DNA from: Hermatobates lingyangjiaoensis
Taxonomy: Eukaryota; Arthropoda; Insecta; Hemiptera; Hermatobatidae
Length of the DNA: 64,000 nucleotides
Direction: 5' to 3'
Assembly: GCA_026182355.1 (NCBI GenBank)
Contig: JAPFBL010000378.1
Span: 389,501 to 453,500 of the forward strand
In this document: piece by piece, positions 1-10,269 of the stretch
Numbering within the stretch: the first letter of the stretch is position 1
Layout: each line of letters begins with the position of its first letter
Notes under the pieces: generated by a model
The model's database searches: none
What the model saw: the letters and a program-made list of their open reading frames with translations, nothing else
Told to the model about the DNA's origin: nothing
Made by a program: the position numbers and the translations under genes

Positions 1-68
1 TAACTATAGTTAAGTTGTTCTCTATACCATAGCCTTAGTTTTGTTTATAATTTTAGTTTATAGATTTT

Positions 69-104
69 TACCTGAAGATGGCTAATGTAAGCCGAAAGCT
101 TGTA
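69..104 (+). ncRNA. hammerhead-like motif upstream of PLE ORF fragment
   Basis: The core CTGAAGA is at 72-78. Stem II is GGCT/AGCC after one extra U, and GAAA is at 94-97. Stem III is the palindrome AGCT, the cleavage base U is at 101, and stem I is TAC/GTA. It sits about 65 bp before a PLE start codon, as expected for a PLE terminal repeat. Confidence 0.75.
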
Positions 105-168
105 TTTTAGATTAAGTCGTAAATTATAGTGTTAGAATAAAGTTTTAAAGTGTTTAGTGTTTACCTTC

Positions 169-322
169 ATGTCGTTACCAGAACTCCTCTGGAAACTACC
201 CGAGAGTTACCGTAAACTATTGAGGAATCTAGAAAAAATCAGCCATAAATTGGTCAACGCAGAAGCTGCTGCCAACTTTAATAATACATGTTTGAAAGAA
301 GATCTGCTGCCATCATACACAA
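169..322 (+). pseudogene. Penelope-like element ORF, N-terminal fragment
   Basis: The frame starts ATG at 169 (MSLPELLWKLPESYR) and includes LVNAEAAANFNNTCLKEDLL then PSYTNI, where it runs into (TA)n. The F-N-N-T-C-L-K-E-x-L-L-P pattern recurs in eight other fragments here and resembles the N-terminus of PLE reverse transcriptases. Everything after it is missing. Confidence 0.7.
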
Positions 323-345
323 ATATATATATATATATATATATA
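323..345 (+). repeat. (TA)n tract between PLE fragment and family D motif
   Basis: About 20 bp of alternating TA marks the junction where the PLE ORF fragment stops and a family D half-palindrome begins. Confidence 0.9.
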
Positions 346-392
346 TTTCACACAGGAAAGAGAAAACACAAATAAAAGACACACACAAAAGA

Positions 393-432
393 CTCACAAC
401 GATATTTCGACAGTCGTCGTCATCGGGTAGAA
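393..432 (-). ncRNA. hammerhead-like motif, family D (core variant)
   Basis: Minus strand: the core reads CCGATGA (420-426), so U4 is C. Stem II is GAC/GTC, GAAA is at 405-408, stem III is ATAT, and the cleavage base is C. Family D copies at 16.2 kb share the same core change, so it is a family feature. Confidence 0.55.
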
Positions 433-544
433 GTAGTCCCTTTGAGTAGCTGAAGCTAACTGAGTGGTAGGCCAAATGCAACGAACACGCGCGCACTCTG
501 CCTGCCGCCCTAGGTAAGCTACTAACTACAGAGAGAATAATAAC

Positions 545-745
545 TAAAAAGAACAAATAAAAGCAAATAAAAATAACAGAAGGAGAAGACTAGTAAATGA
601 AGCAATAAACAATTAAAAAATAAAAATAAATAAAAAAAATAAAAATTAAAATTAAAAAATAATAAATAAATAAATTCTTAAAAAAAAAAAAATTAAAATA
701 AATAAATAAAAAAATAAATAAATAAATAAATACTTAAATTAACGG
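545..745 (+). repeat. A-rich low-complexity stretch
   Basis: Simple AAATAAATAAA-type sequence with no gene or element structure visible. Confidence 0.8.
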
Positions 746-895
746 TACAAGTTAAGGCCAGGAGGAGAGCGAGCTTTGAGAAGACAGATAATTGCCTCCT
801 CTGAAGCTCTTAAAGTAACCCGAGAAGACTGAACAGGGATATGATTAAGGACTTGGACCCGGAAGCAGTGATTAAAATCCAGTCCATGGGAATTA

Positions 896-897
<2 letters not shown>

Positions 898-943
<46 letters not shown>
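898..943 (+). repeat. (TA)n at left end of a PLE remnant
   Basis: About 46 bp of pure TA. It abuts an inverted PLE N-terminal fragment on the right. Confidence 0.9.
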
Positions 944-947
<4 letters not shown>

Positions 948-1020
948 AAATAACACCCCATATTTGGCTTGTATCTGAACGTACAAGACCGCCTCATCCT
1001 GGGACCTTTTTAACAGTAAT
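944..1020 (-). pseudogene. PLE N-terminal fragment, inverted
   Basis: Minus-strand translation ends KYGVLFNN immediately before (TA)n, the same end point as other PLE N-terminal fragments. It is joined head-to-head with the C-terminal fragment that follows on the + strand, as in the better preserved copy at 12.2 kb. Confidence 0.6.
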
Positions 1021-1512
1021 ATTTCTTCAACCAAGCAAGCGCTAATCAACAGTGGTTACTCAAACAAGTATTTCGACAGCATTCTAAGACGCTACCTGGA
1101 GAATAGATTCACCTCAGACAATAAGAGCCAAATGACAGGTACAAACCACAAAATATTCTACAAGAACCAGTATACTGATGAATATAAAACTGATGAACGT
1201 GTCTTGAAAGGTATTATAAAAAGCCAAGTTAAATGTATTACGCTTGAGGATAGTTTGACCCTGATAACCTACTACCAAAACCCTTCAATAGACAGTTTAA
1301 TAATGAAAAATAGTCCAAGCGTAAAGGAGTCAAAAGAAACAAATCTTGTATATGAGTACTCATGCAATATCGGGAGCTGCGAGGCCCGTAAAAGCTCATA
1401 TATAGGAATGACTTCGACTTCATTGTCTAGAAGAATTACTATGCACCTTTCTGCCGGCGCGCCAAAATGCCATACAACAGCACTCCATAAGACAAGACTC
1501 ACAAGAGAAATG
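1018..1512 (+). pseudogene. PLE C-terminal fragment with GIY-YIG endonuclease domain
   Basis: The open frame runs from about 1018 without its own start. It includes INSGYSNKYFDSILRRYLE, then LVYEYSCNIGSC and SSYIGMTSTSLSRRITMHL, the two strands and helix of the GIY-YIG nuclease fold carried by Penelope-like elements. It ends LTREM at (TA)n, just before the catalytic Glu helix region that survives at 12.35 kb. A family B palindrome follows directly. Confidence 0.8.
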
Positions 1513-1573
1513 AAATATATATATATAGTTCAATATACATAAAGAAACAGAGAAATTAAAAACACACACTTAG

Positions 1574-1610
1574 AGTCTCTAATTTTCGGTTGAACTGTCT
1601 TCAGGAGAGA
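1574..1610 (-). ncRNA. hammerhead-like motif, family B (left arm)
   Basis: Core CTGAAGA (1598-1604), GAAA (1584-1587), stem III AATT, cleavage base A, stem I CTCT/AGAG. Stem II is weakened by a substitution. Confidence 0.55.
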
Positions 1611-1702
1611 TAAGAGAGGGAATCCAAGCGCACTGGTGCAGAGACGGTTGGAGTCTGTACCAGTATGGAGACTGTACCAGTGCGCTTGGTTTCCCTCTCT
1701 TA

Positions 1703-1738
1703 TCTCTTCTGAAGACTGTTTTACCGAAAATTAGAGAC
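1703..1738 (+). ncRNA. hammerhead-like motif, family B (right arm)
   Basis: Core CTGAAGA (1709-1715), GAAA (1726-1729), stem III AATT, cleavage base A. Stem II is degraded to about two pairs. Confidence 0.5.
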
Positions 1739-2163
1739 TGTAAGTATGTGTTTTTAATTTCTCTATGTTTTTTTATGTACATTGAACTGTATTTGTCCAT
1801 TTCGGATCGTATTCTCATCGAACAAGTGTATATATATAAATAATTGGGCATATTTAATTGCTGTAATTAAATTACAACTGAAAATCAAAGTCATCGTAAT
1901 TAGACATCATTATATTCTGTAATTGGTATTAATAGAGCATAAGTAAAACAGGCTATTTCATGTACGTTCTTTTACTTTTTATACCTCAAAATAGCACACT
2001 ATATCAGGATGAGTTGAGTAATGTTGTTTGATAATTACATTGATAAGAAAGGGAGTTATCAACCTTTTTACGAATTCAGAACATTCTTTTTTTTTTTTAA
2101 ATTAAATTTTGTTTAATTAAACACTTAAACAAAATTTTGTTAATTAAATTTTAATTTTAACAT

Positions 2164-2335
2164 AGTGCAATCACTTAGTATGTGGTATTTACTCATTATA
2201 GGGTAAAAAGTTAATGAAATGGTTTCCACATATAAAAATTTAATGGTATGAACAACACGTTTCGAACACGTAGTTGTTCATATCATCAAATTTTTATACG
2301 TGGAAACCATTTCATTAACTTTTTACCCTACAAAA
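2164..2335. mobile_element. Palindromic element, family H, decayed
   Basis: Arms 2202-2246 and 2282-2331 are inverted copies of the family H end (GGGTAAAAAGTTAATGAAAT). The centre keeps TTTCGAACACG (GAAA and half of stem II), but no CTGANGA core remains, so both ribozymes are dead. A 5' flank TAGTGCAATCACTTA is shared with other H copies. Confidence 0.65.
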
Positions 2336-2554
2336 TTATATTTTGTTAATGGGGTTAAATTAAATCTAAGATTAGCAAGTTATATAAAAAAAATAATAAA
2401 ATTATGATTGTTGTATAAGGTAGTATAGCTATAAAACTGAACTTTTTGTTTTGGAATAATGACTCATCAGAGCTTCTGATCTGATTTGTTTACATTTATT
2501 TTCATTTTTGACTTTGACTTAGTAACTTGTTAAGTGAAACATTTTTTTTTTTTG

Positions 2555-3010
2555 CTTAAATTGATTCCCTAGCGGGTGGTAACGTTAGCCGTTTACCTGC
2601 TTTTTGTTTTGATCGGTGATTCTACAAATTCTACATTGGGAGTCCTAAAATTTTGCCTAACTGAAGTGCATTTCGAGTAGGGACCATTTATAATGATATA
2701 CCTGACATCGAACAGTCTCGGGACCGACGGGTGATGACGTATTCAGCTTTATTCACATCCCACGTGAATAAATCTGAGTACGTGACATCGTACGGGTTAA
2801 GGGACTGATGACAGCTTAACGTCCTCTCCGAGTGACGACGTATTCAACAAAAACTTTCGGTAAAGTTGTGTGTAGGCCACTCCAGATTTTTTGTCAAGGG
2901 TCAACCAGAGTGAGAGACCTAGACAACGTCTGTCGGGTCAGCTATAATTAAGTCGCGCTAAACTTAACTCGACATTCATTCATTGTTAAGCTGTACCAAG
3001 TTCGCCGGGT
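2555..3010 (-). repeat. tRNA-derived SINE, degraded minus-strand copy (tail type 2)
   Basis: It carries the reverse complement of the SINE tail CGGTTTAAAC...CCCGCTAG and ATTGGGAGTCC. The body blocks GTGAATAAATCTGA and ACGTCCTCTCCGAG are partly duplicated and rearranged. It matches the cleaner minus copy at 37.84-38.13 kb. Confidence 0.6.
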
Positions 3011-3139
3011 CTGCTAGTTTCGTTTATTTTTTTTAATATCTTATAATTTTTCTTGTTAGGCTTTTATTTGTTTTTTTTTCTAATTTATATGTTGATTTAT
3101 GCAATGATAATATTAAAATTGAAAAGTGATTATTTTATG

Positions 3140-3917
3140 AGCAGTCAGGTTAGGTTAGGTTGATCAAGTTACGTTAGGTTATAATACATCAGGTTGGTTA
3201 GTTTGGTGATGTTAGGTTAGGTTATAATATGTCAGGTGACATTAGAATAATATGTCAGGCTGGTAGGTTGATCTGGTTAGGTTTGGTTTGATACATCAGG
3301 TTAGGTTAGGTTATAATATGTCAGGTTGGTAGGTTGATCTGGTTAGCTTTGGTTTAATCTATCAGGTTAGGTTAGGCTGTAATATAATACGAGTATGTCA
3401 GGTTGGTAGGTTGATCTGGGTAGGTTTGGTGTAATATATCAGGTTAGATTAAGTTATAATTAGTCAGGTTGGTAGGTTGATCTGGTTAGGTTGGTTAAAG
3501 ATATCCGGTTAGATTAGGTTATAATATAATACGAGTATGTCAGGTTGGTAGGTTGATCTGGTTAGGTTGGTTTAAGATATCCGGTTAGATTAGGTTATAA
3601 TATAATACGAATATGTCAGGTTGGTAGGTTGATCTGGTTAGGTTGGTTTAAGATATCCGGTTAGATTAGGTTATAATATAATACGAATATGTCAGGTTGG
3701 TAGGTTGATCTGGTTAGGTTTGTTTAAATATATCAGGTTAGGTTAGGTTTTAATATAATATGAGTATGTCAGGTTGGTAGGTTGATCTGGTTAGGTTTGG
3801 TGTAATATATCAGGTTAGATTAGGTTATAATATGTCAGGTTGGTAGGTTGATCTGGTTAGGTTGGTTTAAGATATCCGGTTAGATTAGGTTATAATATAA
3901 TACGAGTATGTAAGGTT
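3140..3917 (+). repeat. AGGTTAGG-type satellite, divergent units
   Basis: Head-to-tail units of about 57-90 bp share GTCAGGTTGGTAGGTTGATC and TTAGGTTATAATAT. They are more diverged and variable in length than the next block. Confidence 0.9.
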
Positions 3918-4700
3918 GGTAGGTTGATCTGGTTAGGTTTGGCTATAACATGTCAGGTTAGGTTAGGTTATAAGGTGGTTAGAGGTCAGGTTGGTAGGTT
4001 GATCTGGTTAGGTTTGGCTATAACATGTCAGGTTAGGTTAGGTTATAAGGTGGTTAGAGGTCAGGTTGGTAGGTTTACCTGGTTAGGTTTGGCTATAACA
4101 TGTCAGGTTAGATTAGGTTATAAGGTGGTTAGAGGTCAGGTTGGTAGGTTGATCTGGTTAGGTTTGGCTATAACATGTCAGGTTAGGTTAGGTTATAAGG
4201 TGGTTAGAGGTCAGGTTGGTAGGTTGATCTGGTTAGGTTTGGCTATAACATGTCAGGTTAGGTTAGGTTATAAGGTGGTTAGAGGTCAGGTTGGTAGGTT
4301 GATCTGGTTAGGTTTGGCTATAACATGTCAGGTTAGGTTAGGTTATAAGGTGGTTAGAGGTCAGGTTGGTAGGTTGATCTGGTTAGGTTTGGCTATAACA
4401 TGTCAGGTTAGGTTAGGTTATAAGGTGGTTAGAGGTCAGGTTGGTAGGTTGATCTGGTTAGGTTTGGCTATAACATGTCAGGTTAGATTAGGTTATAAGG
4501 TGGTTAGAGGTCAGGTTGGTAGGTTGATCTGGTTAGGTTTGGCTATAACATGTCAGGTTAGGTTAGGTTATAAGGTGGTTAGAGGTCAGGTTGGTAGGTT
4601 GATCTGGTTAGGTTTGGCTATAACATGTCAGGTTAGGTTAGGTTATAAGGTGGTTAGAGGTCAGGTTGGTAGGTTGATCTGGTTAGGTTTGGTTTAATGG
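3918..4700 (+). repeat. 75-bp satellite array, about 10 near-identical units
   Basis: A 75-bp unit repeats with almost no change. Being a multiple of 3, it creates a long false frame with a 25-residue repeat. Homogeneity against the divergent flanks suggests recent amplification or gene conversion. Confidence 0.95.
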
Positions 4701-4830
4701 AGCAGGTTAGATTGGGTTATAATATAATATAATACGAGTATGTCAGGTTGGTAGGTTGATCAGGTTAGGTTTGGCTATAACATGCCAGGTTAGGTTATAA
4801 TGTGTTACGTTCAGTTACGTTGGTCAGGTT
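4701..4830 (+). repeat. Satellite edge merging into SINE tail
   Basis: Degenerate satellite units shorten to GTCAGGTTAGATTGCAGTGG, where the GCAGTGG is already the inverted SINE 3' domain. The satellite motif and the SINE tail motif are the same TTAGG-like sequence. Confidence 0.75.
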
Positions 4831-5148
4831 AGATTGCAGTGGCTGTCCCACAAGGGAACACACACAGGCTGAACATTGGCTTTTTTGTGATACCACACAC
4901 TGAAGAATCAGCTTTGGGAATCTTAATTTATAACTGAAGTATATTTAGAGTTGAGCGATCTTTAACGAGATCTGACATCGTACAGGCTAACGGACAGTCA
5001 GTTTAACGTTCTCTCTGGGGGACGATGTGCTCAGATGTATTCATCTCCCATGTTAACAAATAAATCGAGGACTAAAGTGGTATTGAAACCCTTTACCTAG
5101 CAGCCCAGAGGCGAGCACGCAAGTCACTGAGCTACCCTGGCCCCCCCG
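4828..5148 (-). repeat. tRNA-derived SINE, minus strand
   Basis: It reads from the inverted tail (GCAGTGGCTGTCCCACAAGG) to the inverted tRNA-like head (GAGCTACCCTGGCC). The B box region is diverged (GGTATTGAAACCC). About 320 bp, full length. Confidence 0.8.
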
Positions 5149-5250
5149 GTCCTGGAGGTCCTAGTTCTAAAACTTTCAAGAACAATAAACTGCACAAACA
5201 GAATAAACTATTAAGAAATGTTATTTCATTGATGTTATACTTTCCATAAT

Positions 5251-5564
5251 GGGCCTAGGTAGTCCTGTGGCAACATCCTCGCCTCTGGACTGGTAGTTCC
5301 GTGGTTCAATACCCCCGTCAGGTCCTCGATTTATTCACGCGGAAGATTAATAAATCTAAGCACGTCGTCCTTCGGAGAGGACGTTAAGCCGTCCGGAGAT
5401 GTCAGGCTTAGCCTGTACGATTAAACATCCCTACTCTAAATACACTTGAGTCAGGCAAAATTTATGCTCCCAAATGTAGTATGTTCATTGTATGGTATTA
5501 GAAAGGGCCGATTTTTGGCCTACGTGTTTTCCTTTGGAATTGCCACTGCAACCTAACATAACCT
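5251..5564 (+). repeat. tRNA-derived SINE, plus strand
   Basis: Diverged A box region, B box GGTTCAATACC, body TCGATTTATTCACGCGG and GAGAGGACGTTAAGCCGTC, tail TGCCACTGCAACCTAACA. Full length with several substitutions. Confidence 0.8.
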
Positions 5565-6754
5565 TTCTGTTATCCATGTATTTTTGTATTCAATTTTTTA
5601 GTTTTATTTTCAGAAGGTAATGGGAGAAACCCGTCTTGATTTAGCTTTTATTACAAAAAAAAAATGGAAAGTGCATTAACGGGAGCAAAACAAAATAGAT
5701 TTATGTCACCGAGCAATCTACATTGAATATAGAACAGCGATCTTTATTATAGATGAAGTGTAGTACGTCCTCTCTGAACACTAAAATAATTCAATGAAAC
5801 GTAGGAATTATTATAAAAAATATACAACAAAAATGTAAAAAAATATAAGTAGAAATGCATTTACGCACGTATTGCTGGGCTCCCAGATCAAAAAATAATA
5901 AGTATAATTAATAGTAATTAACTATTTAATTGGATTAGTCTAATTAATATAATTGGTATTAGGATGAAGACACGTGACAGTTACCCCCTCCCCTACCTGA
6001 CACCGTCTACAAAACTCATTATGACCGACCACTTAATGATGTAATGATTAGTCCACTTAGGAAACTATCAACACTGTCTGCAAAAAATCCAACTCATTCA
6101 TCTGTTAAAGTATTATTGTTTTTCAACAACTGCGTTTTTACGATAAACTAGATTCACGAAAAATAATTGTTTAATAATAATATTAATTAAATGACAAATC
6201 AATTACAATTAATTATTTAAAGTAATTAAATTTAATTAAATAGCTGATAAATAATTACATTAGTTATGATTAGTGGTGTTGAATTGGTCGAAGTCATGGT
6301 GACACAGCAATGGGATCCTTTCATTTATAAAGAGTCATCCATGAAAGATGATCTCCATGACCAGCTGCTTTTAAAACTCTTCTTATTTCTTTATTATCAG
6401 TAGAATGACAGGCATTTTAATGTCATTTACTTTTTTCTTTTAATATATCTCTGTTATAATTTTTATTGTAGGATTAGTTTATAAAGTAATTGTTTATTTA
6501 ACATAATGAAAACATGTATGTTACGAATGGGATCAAATGTAGGTATTGTAAGTGGTATAGAGAGTACGTGCGTTTAAAACTGAAGAATGTGTTTTCGAAT
6601 CTTGGTTATTCACCTTAGATTTTCAGTGTTTTTGAAGAGTGATTTGGTGATATTCCTTGGAGAGGACGTACAACTAACTATCTGTTCTGACACTGTACAA
6701 TGCGACATACTTGTTAGATATCGCAAATCTGAAACTCGAGTGCTATGGTAGCCA
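5565..6754. other. No gene seen; AT-rich unique sequence
   Basis: AATTAATT-rich intergenic DNA without long ORFs or recognisable repeats. Confidence 0.6.
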
Positions 6755-6793
6755 CTGGGGTGGTTGTTCGGGAGGTGAGACCAAGCAAGGACT
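6755..6793 (+). repeat. 39-bp inverted repeat, left copy
   Basis: The sequence beginning CTGGGGTGGTTGTTCGGGAG is repeated perfectly in inverted orientation at 9282-9320, enclosing a SINE and the 172-bp array. Confidence 0.9.
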
Positions 6794-7054
6794 CCTTAAT
6801 TAATTAAGGACCAAGCAAGTTAATTAATTAATTACCCACCTGTTATTATTATTATTATTATTATTATAGACCATTATTATAGCCTATTTCTATATTTTTT
6901 CTAATTTTATATTATTTATTAATTAGTTTTAAGATAATTGTAGGAGGGATTATCGTGTACCTCTAGTAGTTTAGTTCTATTGCTTTAATTAGTTTTTTTG
7001 ATTCATCTATGTAGTCATTATTTATTTATTTATTATATTAGCCTGTAAGTTCTA

Positions 7055-7374
7055 GGGCCAGGCTAGCTCAGTGGTTACGTGCTTACCTCTGAACTGATAG
7101 GACCCGGGGTTCAATCCTCATCTGGCCCTCGATTTATTCACGCGGGAGGTGAATAAATCTGAGCACGTCGTCCCTCGGAGAAGGACGTTAAACCATCGGT
7201 CCCGAGCCTGTACGATGTCAGGTACTCGTTAAAGATCCCTACTCTAAATACACTTGAGTTAGGCAAAATTTAAGACTCCCACTGTAGAATCAATTTTTTT
7301 TGTGTGGTATCACAAAGGGCCAATGCTCGGCCTACATGTGTTCCCTTGTGGGACTGCCACTGCAACCTAACCTA
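7055..7374 (+). repeat. tRNA-derived SINE with 10-bp target duplication
   Basis: Best preserved copy. The tRNA-like head is GGCCAGGCTAGCTCAGTGGT with B box GGTTCAATCC, closed by CTGGCC. The body holds the hairpin TTATTCAC/GTGAATAA and the block GGACGTTAAACC, and the tail is TGCAACCTAACCTA. It is flanked by CTGTAAGTTC at 7043-7052 and 7377-7386. The body resembles conserved central domains of SINE superfamilies, but I do not assign one. Confidence 0.9.
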
Positions 7375-7450
7375 GTCTGTAAGTTCGCCCTAGGGGGAAT
7401 ATCCCAGTACCCCTAGGAAACGTAGACTTAATTAATTAACTACCCACCAC

Positions 7451-9170
7451 CTGTCTTTTAAGTATTATGGTTTAATCTGTTTAAAAGTTATAATACGGTT
7501 GATCATCGACCTTTGGCACAGTTGCGCGGTGTCATATGTCTGTTGCATAATGTAGTATCGTGCTGCCCGCCTCCGCGAGGTCCTCCTCGGACACCCCATG
7601 CTTTCTGGGGTGACTACCCATCTGTCTTTTAAGTTTCATGGCTTTAATTTCTTTCAAAGTTATAATACGGTTGATCATCGACCTTTGGCACAGTTGCGCG
7701 GTGTCATATGTCTGTTGCGTGATGTAGTATTGTGCTGCCCGCCTCCGCGAGGTCCTCCTCGGACACCCCATGCTTTCTGGGGTGACTACCCATCTGTCTT
7801 TTAAGTTTCATGGCTTTAATTTCTTTCAAAGTTATAATACGGTTGATCATCGACCTTTGGCACAGTTGCGCGGTGTCATATGTCTGTTGCGTAATGTAGT
7901 ATTGTGCTGCCCGCCTCCGCGAGGTCCTCCTCGGACACCCCATGCTTTCTGGGGTGACTACCCATCTGTGTTTTAAGTTTCATGGCTTTAATTTCTTTCA
8001 AAGTTATAATACGGTTGAATTACGACTTTTGGCACAGTTGCGCGGTGTCATATGTCTGTTGCGTAATGTAGTATTGTGCTGCCCGCCTCCGCGAGGTCCT
8101 CCTCGGACACCCCATGCTTTCTGGGGTGACTACCCATCTGTCTTTTAAGTTTCATGGCTTTAATTTCTTTCAAAGTTATAATACGGTTGAATTACGACTT
8201 TTGGCACAGTTGCGCGGTGTCATATGTCTGTTGCGTGATGTAGTATTGTGCTGCCCGCCTCCGCGAGGTCCTCCTCGGACACCCCATGCTTTCTGGGGTG
8301 ACTACCCATCTGTCTTTTAAGTTTCATGGCTTTAATTTCTTTCAAAGTTATAATACGGTTGAATTACGACTTTTGGCACAGTTGCGCGGTGTCATATGTC
8401 TGTTGCGTGATGTAGTATTGTGCTGCCCGCCTCCGCGAGGTCCTCCTCGGACAGACACCCCATGCTTTCTGGGGTGACTACCCATCTGTCTTTTAAGTTT
8501 CATGGCTTTAATTTCTTTCAAAGTTATAATACGGTTGAATTACGACTTTTGGCACAGTTGCGCGGTGTCATATGTCTGTTGCGTGATGTAGTATTGTGCT
8601 GCCCGCCTCCGCGAGGTCCTCCTCGGACAGACACCCCATGCTTTCTGGGGTGACTACCCATCTGTCTTTTAAGTTTCATGGCTTTAATTTCTTTCAAAGT
8701 TATAATACGGTTGATCATCGACCTTTGGCACTGTTGCGCGGTGTCATATGTCTGTTGCATAATGTAGTATTGTGCTGCCCGCCTCCGCGAGGTCCTCCTC
8801 GGACACCCCATGCTTTCTGGGGTGACTACCCATCTGTCTTTTAAGTTTCATGGCTTTAATTTCTTTCAAAGTTATAATACGGTTGATCATCGACCTTTGG
8901 CACAGTTGCGCGGTGTCATATGTCTGTTGCGTGATGTAGTATTGTGCTGCCCGCCTCCGCGAGGTCCTCCTCGGACACCCCATGCTTTCTGGGGTGACTA
9001 CCCATCTGTCTTTTAAGTTTCATGGCTTTAATTTCTTTCAAAGTTTTAATACGGTTGATCATCGACCTTTGGCACAGTTGCGCGGTGTCATATGTCTGTT
9101 GCGTGAAGTAGTATCGTGCTGCCCGCCTCCGCGAGGTCCACCTCGGACAGACACCCCATGCTTTGTGGGT
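7451..9170 (+). repeat. 172-bp tandem array, about 10 units
   Basis: Units are nearly identical, period 172 bp; two units are 176 bp because GACA is duplicated. Each has the hairpin CACCCCATGCTTTCTGGGGTG-like inverted pair and a GC-rich CCTCCGCGAGG palindrome, far more GC-rich than the surroundings. Alternative blocks GATCATCGACC and GAATTACGACT divide the units into two subtypes. The 68-79 residue frames in it are not genes. Confidence 0.95.
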
Positions 9171-9281
9171 AAGCATGGGGTGACCAAAGGGTAGCATGTA
9201 TGAAGCGTCGGCCTGGTTTGGTTTTACGCTGTGGTAGCCGGAAGGCTTGGGAACGCCGGTGAATCAAAACAGGTCAGGAGC

Positions 9282-9320
9282 AGTCCTTGCTTGGTCTCAC
9301 CTCCCGAACAACCACCCCAG
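9282..9320 (-). repeat. 39-bp inverted repeat, right copy
   Basis: Perfect inverted partner of 6755-6793. A hammerhead-like motif begins 13 bp further on. Confidence 0.9.
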
Positions 9321-9332
9321 CAGAGCAGATGT

Positions 9333-9371
9333 AACCTGAAGAAGAGCATTAAGTGTTCGAAACGCGTAGTT
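9333..9371 (+). ncRNA. hammerhead-like motif, family H/L type
   Basis: Core CTGAAGA (9336-9342), one extra A, stem II GAGCA/TGTTC, GAAA (9359-9362), stem III palindrome ACGCGT, cleavage base A at 9368, stem I AAC/GTT. All elements are intact. Confidence 0.75.
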
Positions 9372-9631
9372 TAGTTTCTAGTAATAAACTTTTTTGTGTG
9401 GAGACTTAATACGTTTCCTATCATGAGTGTAAATACCACACAATAACCGATTGACACTTAATGAATTATCTTTATCTCGTCTGAATAAATAATTTTATAA
9501 ACAAACGAATTATTCAATCAGAAATATATAAGCAAACCTTACTTTCATTTAAGTTTAACTCTGTGGACTCCTAGCTAGGAATTCAATAAAGCCTACACAT
9601 TGGCCAAATGATTTGAATTATAGTTCAAATA

Positions 9632-9905
9632 CAGTAATCCCTCACTTTTCGCGGGACCGAAGACACCCGCGAAAAGCGAAAATCCGCGAATAATGGACGC
9701 GCCTTTATAAAAGCCTCTAAAGCTCAAACAACGACCTTTCCAACAGAGAGAGAGAATCCTGACCTTACTGAATACTGTACTGTGTTGTAAATAAAAATAA
9801 AAATAAAAAAGAAAAAAAAGAAATAATTAATAAAAAAAAAGATTACATTCTTACCGACTATAAGAGAGAAAGAGAGAGCAAGTAAATAAAATAACAAAAA
9901 TTCAG
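9632..9905 (+). mobile_element. pogo/Tigger-like DNA element, 5' part
   Basis: It starts TA|CAGTAATCCCTCACTTTT and matches the element at 36668 for about 180 bp, including GGACGCGCCTTTATAAAAG. The right end is missing; a family A arm and (TA)n replace it. Confidence 0.7.
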
Positions 9906-9969
9906 ATCTTAGTCTTGTTTTCCCATTTCTTATTGTGGTTTTTATCATTGATATATATATATATATATT
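9906..9969 (+). repeat. Family A half-arm and (TA)n
   Basis: It contains CAGATCTTAGTCTTGTTTTC through GTGGTTTTTATCATTG, without a ribozyme core, then (TA)n at 9951-9969. Confidence 0.75.
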
Positions 9970-9971
9970 TT

Positions 9972-10127
9972 CGTAAATTTTGGTAGCAGTCCTTCTTTGA
10001 CACACACATTATTGAAAATGACACCAAATTTAGCTGATACCTGTTCCTTAACAAGTTTCTCAATTTTTCTAAATAACACTCTCGTTATTTCGTCTACACA
10101 ATAAAGTACATCTCCTATGGTCAACAT
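9972..10127 (-). pseudogene. PLE N-terminal fragment
   Basis: Minus-strand translation: MLTIGDVLYCVDEITRVLFR, then KIEKLVKEQVSAKFGVIFNN and VCVKEGLLPKFTKI, ending at (TA)n. A hammerhead motif overlaps its start, the expected terminal-repeat order. Confidence 0.75.
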
Positions 10128-10158
10128 GTTTCGAATGATCAACATTCATCATCAGGAC
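10120..10158 (-). ncRNA. hammerhead-like motif before PLE fragment
   Basis: Core CTGATGA (10149-10155), stem II GAATG/CATTC, GAAA, stem III palindrome ACATGT, cleavage base U, stem I GTC/GAC. Intact. Confidence 0.78.
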
Positions 10159-10269
10159 GTGAATAAGATCTAAGCTGAAATATCTGGTTTATATATACAT
10201 GGAGAAGGTAGAAGGGGGTTGTTTTCCATAAAGTTTAAGGAATGGTGGGCGTTGATCCTGTGGGGTGAG

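Larger units (their letters stand above)
1513..1845. mobile_element. Palindromic hammerhead element, family B
   Basis: Two inverted arms (about 1527-1650 and 1680-1792) each carry a hammerhead-like motif. The loop contains an internal CCAAGCGCACTGG inverted pair. TA tracts lie at 1513-1526 and near 1828. The outer arms share TTCAATATACAT-like ends with other B copies. Confidence 0.75.

Noticed and set aside
3924..4697. 257-residue frame with a 25-residue repeat
   Set aside because: It is the 75-bp satellite read through; the unit is a multiple of three and lacks stops by chance.
3140..4830. Interstitial telomere (TTAGG)n
   Set aside because: TTAGG-like words occur but inside a longer 57-90 bp unit; no uninterrupted pentamer run.
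7055..7130. tRNA gene
   Set aside because: A and B boxes are present, but the sequence continues into a repeated SINE body with tail and target duplication; arms are imperfect.
7532..9197. Many 60-95 residue frames on both strands
   Set aside because: They repeat with the 172-bp array and are not conserved beyond it.
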